This document shows, one piece after another, positions 60,126 to 64,000 of a DNA stretch of 64,000 nt (the first letter of the stretch is position 1; each line of letters opens with the position of its first letter). Below the pieces are notes generated by a model. That model was not told the origin of the DNA. It did no database searches and saw nothing but the letters and a program-made list of their open reading frames with translations. This DNA comes from Cannabis sativa (taxonomy: Eukaryota > Streptophyta > Magnoliopsida > Rosales > Cannabaceae). Position numbers and translations under genes: made by a program. The stretch is from positions 44,267,442 to 44,331,441 of the forward strand of contig NC_083602.1 in assembly GCF_029168945.1 (NCBI RefSeq), in the 5' to 3' direction.

Positions 60126-62016
60126 TGTTGGAATTTATTTTACCAGGATCTTAGATCTACTCACAAGTATGTTTATTAACACCCTAAATATGAACTTTCT
60201 GAAACGATGAAATAAACACATATAAAGTTTACGAAACCTTACAATGGGTGCAGCGGAATAATATGACTCGTTCCGTTCAGATATCTAGCCCTTGATTCCT
60301 TTCTGTAGCAGAGCATTATCAATATCTGAACCTGGATCTCTTTCTCTGAATCTTTGATGCTGAAACTCCTTCTTGCTGAAAGTCTTTCTTCACGATCTTC
60401 CTCACTATGATTGAGGTATCACTTGCTGTGTGTGGGCACTACTCACACCAAGAATTTCGAAATTGAAGAGGGAAGGAGAAAGAGAATGGTCAGCCAAAGA
60501 TAAGGAGAGAGAAGGCTCAGTTTTTTCTGAATTAGAAGTGTAGAAATTTTAGTGTAAATTTCCTGAAGCCTCACTATCTATTTATAGCATTCCACTAGGG
60601 TTAGGTTTGAATTATTTGGCATTAAAATAATGAAAAAATCAGTTTAAATTTCCTACAAAAGTGGCTGGCCCTATACAAGTGGATTTGGGCCTCACTTTTT
60701 GCAATTTTGCAGTTTTATCTTTTCTGCATCTGATTTTCTCAAAAACGCCAATTTTCTAATTCAACCATTTAAACGCCAATTATAACTATTTAATAACTAT
60801 AAATAATTATTAAATAATATTGGCATTTATCATATTTATTAATTGAACCATACAAAGTATCATAATTAACAAATATGCCCCTATAACTCTTTCTTTACAA
60901 TTTCGCCCTTACTTAGTGAAAAATTCACAAATAGACATAGTCTAATTCGAGAATTATAATTGATTAATCAAAACAAATTACATGATTCTTACAAGCAATA
61001 TTATCTCAACTAGTGCGGGGACCATGGGTCTATATAACCGAGCTTCCAATAAGTAGATCAAGAATTTATTACTAAAATTCACTAACTTATTAATTCTTCG
61101 TTGAATCCACGTATAGAACTTAGAATTTCACTCTCAGTTATATAGAATGCTCTATATGTTCCACCATATAGATACATCATTAGTTATCCATTGTTATAAT
61201 CCTAATTTGATCAATGATCCTCTATATGAATGATCTACACTGTAAAGGGATTAGATTACCGTTACACCCTACAATGTATTTATTCCTTAAAACACTTGAC
61301 CCCGTATAAATGATATTTCAGCTTATGTGAAATGAGTACTCCATCATTTATGTTCGTTTGGTCAAGCTCGAAGGAGATCATCCTTTGCTTACTATTCGCC
61401 AGATAGAAGCTATAGATTCCATGTTTATGATAGCGCTCCCACTCAATTGCACTACCGTGTTCCCAAAATGTACGTATCACCCTGACCTAAAAGTAGGCTT
61501 AACTAACAAATCAAAGAACACGAATAGCCTCTCGAGATTGAGCCTAATCATATCAAGATTAAGATCATTTGATCTAGGATCAACTAGGCGATATTGACTT
61601 GAATAGATATTACGGTAAGTTTAATAAATCTAAGTCAAAGTTCAATATCGGTCCCTTCCGATGCATACTCCATGCATCCAACCTGAGCTTTACTTTAACC
61701 AATGCTCTGGAAAGAACATAGCACTTCTCCAAATGCAAGTAAACTCTGTTGTAGATTATCATATCAGTAAAACCCTATGTCTGATAAATCTAGGAAACTT
61801 TATTCACATAGTCATGTTTACTTTCCAATGTGTTGACGGCACAATAAACAAGATCAAGTATGTGAAAAGGGTTTCAGATGAATTTATACATTATGTACAT
61901 ATAATCATGAAATAAATCATGTGAACCATGCAACATTAAATGTTATTTCTGATCTATATTAATAAGTAAATCTGATTATATTGAAATGAGTTTTATTTAG
62001 GGCATAAAACCCAACA
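60126..62016 (-). repeat. 5' LTR of copia X3
   Basis: 1891 bp, nearly identical to 33997-35888. The TATA box is at 60578-60586 (minus). It ends at the GCTGT duplication at 62017-62021. Confidence 0.94.
60578..60586 (-). promoter_or_regulatory. TATA box of the X3 5' LTR
   Basis: TATAAATAG on the minus strand at the family position. Confidence 0.65.
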
Positions 62017-62280
62017 GCTGTACATAATGTATTTCATGTTTCAATGATTCGGAAGTATGTCTCAGACTCGTCCCATGTTCTAAGTTATGAAGCATTGGAA
62101 CTTCAGCCGGACTTGTCATACGAGGAGCAACCAGTGCAGATACTTGATAGAAGAGAGAAAGTCTTGAGAAGCAAGACTGTGGCACTGGTGAAAGTACTGT
62201 GGAGGAACTGTAAAGTAAAAGAGGCAACCTAGGAACTCGAGACGAATATGCAGCAGAAATATCCGGAGTTGTTCACGTAA
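62017..62280 (+). pseudogene. Tekay-A integrase C terminus and chromodomain
   Basis: It rejoins the frame left at 33996: HNVFHVSMIRKYVSD, ALELQPDLSYEEQPVQILDR, KTVALVKVLWRN, a TAG at about 62230 where Trp is expected, then KYPELFT and a TAA at 62278-62280. The chromodomain is of the Del/Tekay kind. The polypurine tract follows within 40 bp. Confidence 0.93.
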
Positions 62281-62298
62281 ATTTCGGGACGAAATTTT

Positions 62299-62315
62299 TA
62301 TAAGGAGGGGATAAT
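62299..62315 (+). other. Polypurine tract of Tekay-A
   Basis: ataaggaggggataat stands directly before the 3' LTR. It would prime plus-strand synthesis. The counterpart in Tekay-B is GGGGGGATAAT. Confidence 0.88.
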
Positions 62316-64000
62316 TGTAATACTCAGAATTAAGAAAAGGATTAGCAAAACCCTAACTAGATAATTATGTATAATTGAGGAATTATATTATTATATAGTT
62401 CAATATATGTGATTTTATATGAATTTCAATATATTAAAGACCCCATTGGTGAGCTAGGGGTATTTTGGTAATTATGACCCGAGAAGGGTAAAATGATGAA
62501 ATTAATTTAATTACGTGCTTAATAGAACTATATTATTATATAGTATGCCTGTGTTGTCTTTTTAGGTGTGTTCTGACAGGTTGGCGCGGTATAGTCACAA
62601 CCGGGAATTTCGGGCCGAACCGGGTTCGGGCCCGAAATGTAAATTGGATTGATTTAATTGGCATTTTATTTGATGAGTGATAATCTGAAATTTATTTTAA
62701 ATTCATTGAGTATTGAATGACTATTTTACCTTTGTGAGGGTGTATGTGGGTATTTAAGCCCTAAGGGCATTTTGGTCATTTGACCCCTAATTACTATGTT
62801 TGGAAAATGTGATTTTTGAGGAAATGAAATGTAATTTTCTGGTGGCTTCTCCCTCTCAACCGAACCCTCTCACTCTCTTTTACCCCTTTGATTTTCAAGC
62901 TTGATTTGTGAGAAATTAGCTTGATTTGGAAGCTTGATTTGTGTTGGAAAAGGGTGTTGGAAGCTTGGAGCTTGTTTGAGCAAGAGATTCAGGTAGTTTC
63001 TAGCTGAAATTATATGAGTTGTTTGTTGAATTCATGGCTGAGATATGGTGATAAAAGCATGCTTGAGATTGTTTGTTCTTGGTGTTGCATGCTTAGTGAA
63101 TTGGATGTTTAAGCTTGTTAATCTCTTGATTTGTGTTGGATTGAGCTTAGAGTATGATTCTAGGTTGTTTTTCATGCTTAAATCTAATTTTTACTTATTG
63201 TTTTACTGCTGGAAAATATTTGGTTCTTGTTGATGAGGCTCTTATTCAAGAGCTTGATGTTGCCATGAACATGCTTTAATTCTATGATTTTTTTTATGCA
63301 ATCTAAAAGGAGGGTTTAATTGCTGGATTTTAATGCTTAATAATGTGTTTTAAATCCTTAGTGTTTGCTAGCTGCTGTAGGTGGTAAATTGAGAATTTGG
63401 TTGTGAAAAGCAAGGTGCTTTAATGGCACTTTTTGATTCTTAGTGAAATTATTGTGTTTAAGTTGTGGAATATGTTTATTATGACATATAATGATGCTCT
63501 GGAAAGTTTGGTAGTGTTTGGGGAAGATTTGAGTGAGTTTTGGGGGTTTAAAGATTGAAAAATTTCGTGTTCTCTGCCCAGACAACCGGAATTCCGGTTG
63601 GTTCAGGGCTGCTCCAACCGGAATTCCGGTTGGAGTTCATCGGGAAATGCTGAATTTTGTTTTGGCCATAACTTTTGACTCGGGACTCCGTTTTGGGAGT
63701 TCTTTATACCGTTGGAAAGCTCTTTTCGAGCTCTATGTGATTATCTGTGATTTGAATGCCAATCTTATATTTTTGTGGAAGTGGATTTAGGGATTAACCC
63801 TATTTGTGTAAATCCCGGTATTGTGACTAGGATTACCGGCACCTGGTCAGGAGCACCCGGGGATTTGGAATCTCTACTATTGCGGGACATCAGGTAAGAC
63901 AGTGATTAGCACGTAGAGTATGCGCAGTGGCGCTTATATTGAGAATGATATGCATGAATGTTTAGTAACCGGGATTAGGGTTATTACCCTAATAGGAACG
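62316..64000 (+). repeat. 3' LTR of Tekay-A, truncated by the window end
   Basis: 1685 bp of the expected 2.4 kb, beginning TGTAATACTCAG. Palindromes at 63583-63600 and 63614-63633 are both perfect here. The window ends inside the first hairpin region (ggttattaccctaatagg). Confidence 0.93.

Larger units (their letters stand above)
33997..62016 (-). mobile_element. Copia X3: non-autonomous copia-X element carrying Tekay-B and X4
   Basis: It is flanked by GCTGT (33992-33996 and 62017-62021). It spans 28,020 bp, of which about 10.2 kb is its own once Tekay-B, X4 and their duplications are removed. Minus-strand order: 5' LTR 62016-60126, PBS, leader (60106-58670, 49624-49159 and 40399-38690), a decayed gag/pol relic (38640-35889), a polypurine tract and a 3' LTR (35888-33997). 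No open reading frame of family size remains, although every non-coding signal needed for reverse transcription is present. Confidence 0.93.
12971..64000 (+). mobile_element. Tekay-A: Ty3/gypsy chromovirus, interrupted by nested insertions, 3' end beyond the window
   Basis: It has a 5' LTR at 12971-15374, a PBS at 15378, gag-protease-RT-RNase H-integrase-chromodomain in that order, a polypurine tract just before 62316, and a partial 3' LTR to the window end. The domain order and the C-terminal chromodomain place it in the Del/Tekay chromovirus group. The internal region is split three times: by X2 (TSD TAAAG), by a solo copia LTR (TSD TACCG) and by X3 (TSD GCTGT). Removing them rejoins the reading frame across each site. 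The element itself inserted into copia X1. Confidence 0.93.

Noticed and set aside
1..64000. A host gene or a captured cellular gene inside one of the elements
   Set aside because: Every coding segment I could read belongs to transposase, gag, protease, integrase, RT, RNase H or chromodomain. No foreign exon was seen.

Overview
The window is plant nuclear DNA, almost certainly from a eudicot, made of transposable elements stacked inside one another. I found no host gene, tRNA, rRNA or CRISPR array. The plant assignment rests on the element types: a CACTA transposon with a TNP2-type transposase, Ty1/copia elements of Angela/Tork and Ale character, and Ty3/gypsy chromoviruses of the Del/Tekay type with a C-terminal chromodomain. 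I cannot name the species.

Layout from the outside in. (0) The 5' part of a CACTA element (minus strand, 1-5627) has a broken transposase. It sits in an old LTR (5631-6281), which itself lies in the remains of an Ale-like copia pol gene (6282-7435). (1) That pol gene is cut at 7436 by a plus-strand Angela/Tork-like copia element, here called X1 (5' LTR 7436-9300, leader, gag and protease remains to 12970). (2) X1 is cut at 12971 by a plus-strand chromovirus, here Tekay-A, which runs past the window end (5' LTR 12971-15374, 3' LTR from 62316). (3) Tekay-A holds three insertions of the same copia family: X2 (17527-29594, minus), a solo LTR (29760-31644, plus) and X3 (33997-62016, minus). (4) X2 carries another solo LTR inside its 5' LTR (26322-28222). 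X3 carries a second chromovirus, Tekay-B (40400-49158, minus), and copia X4 (49630-58664, minus). Six of these insertions have perfect 5-bp target-site duplications (TAAAG, AAGGT, TACCG, GCTGT, ATATT, GGTGC), and interrupted reading frames rejoin when an insertion is removed.

All protein-coding regions seen are pseudogenes. X2 has the best preserved copia pol, with an intact YVDD. X3 and X4 share the same heavily decayed pol relic but keep LTRs, primer-binding site, polypurine tract and leader, so they look like a non-autonomous sub-lineage moved in trans.

The most interesting signals are structural. The copia-X leader holds a row of stem-loops whose loops are nearly constant while stem base pairs co-vary between copies. 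The LTRs of both Tekay families carry, in the same order, a pair of perfect GC-rich palindromes and then an array of short perfect hairpins, although the sequences differ between the families.
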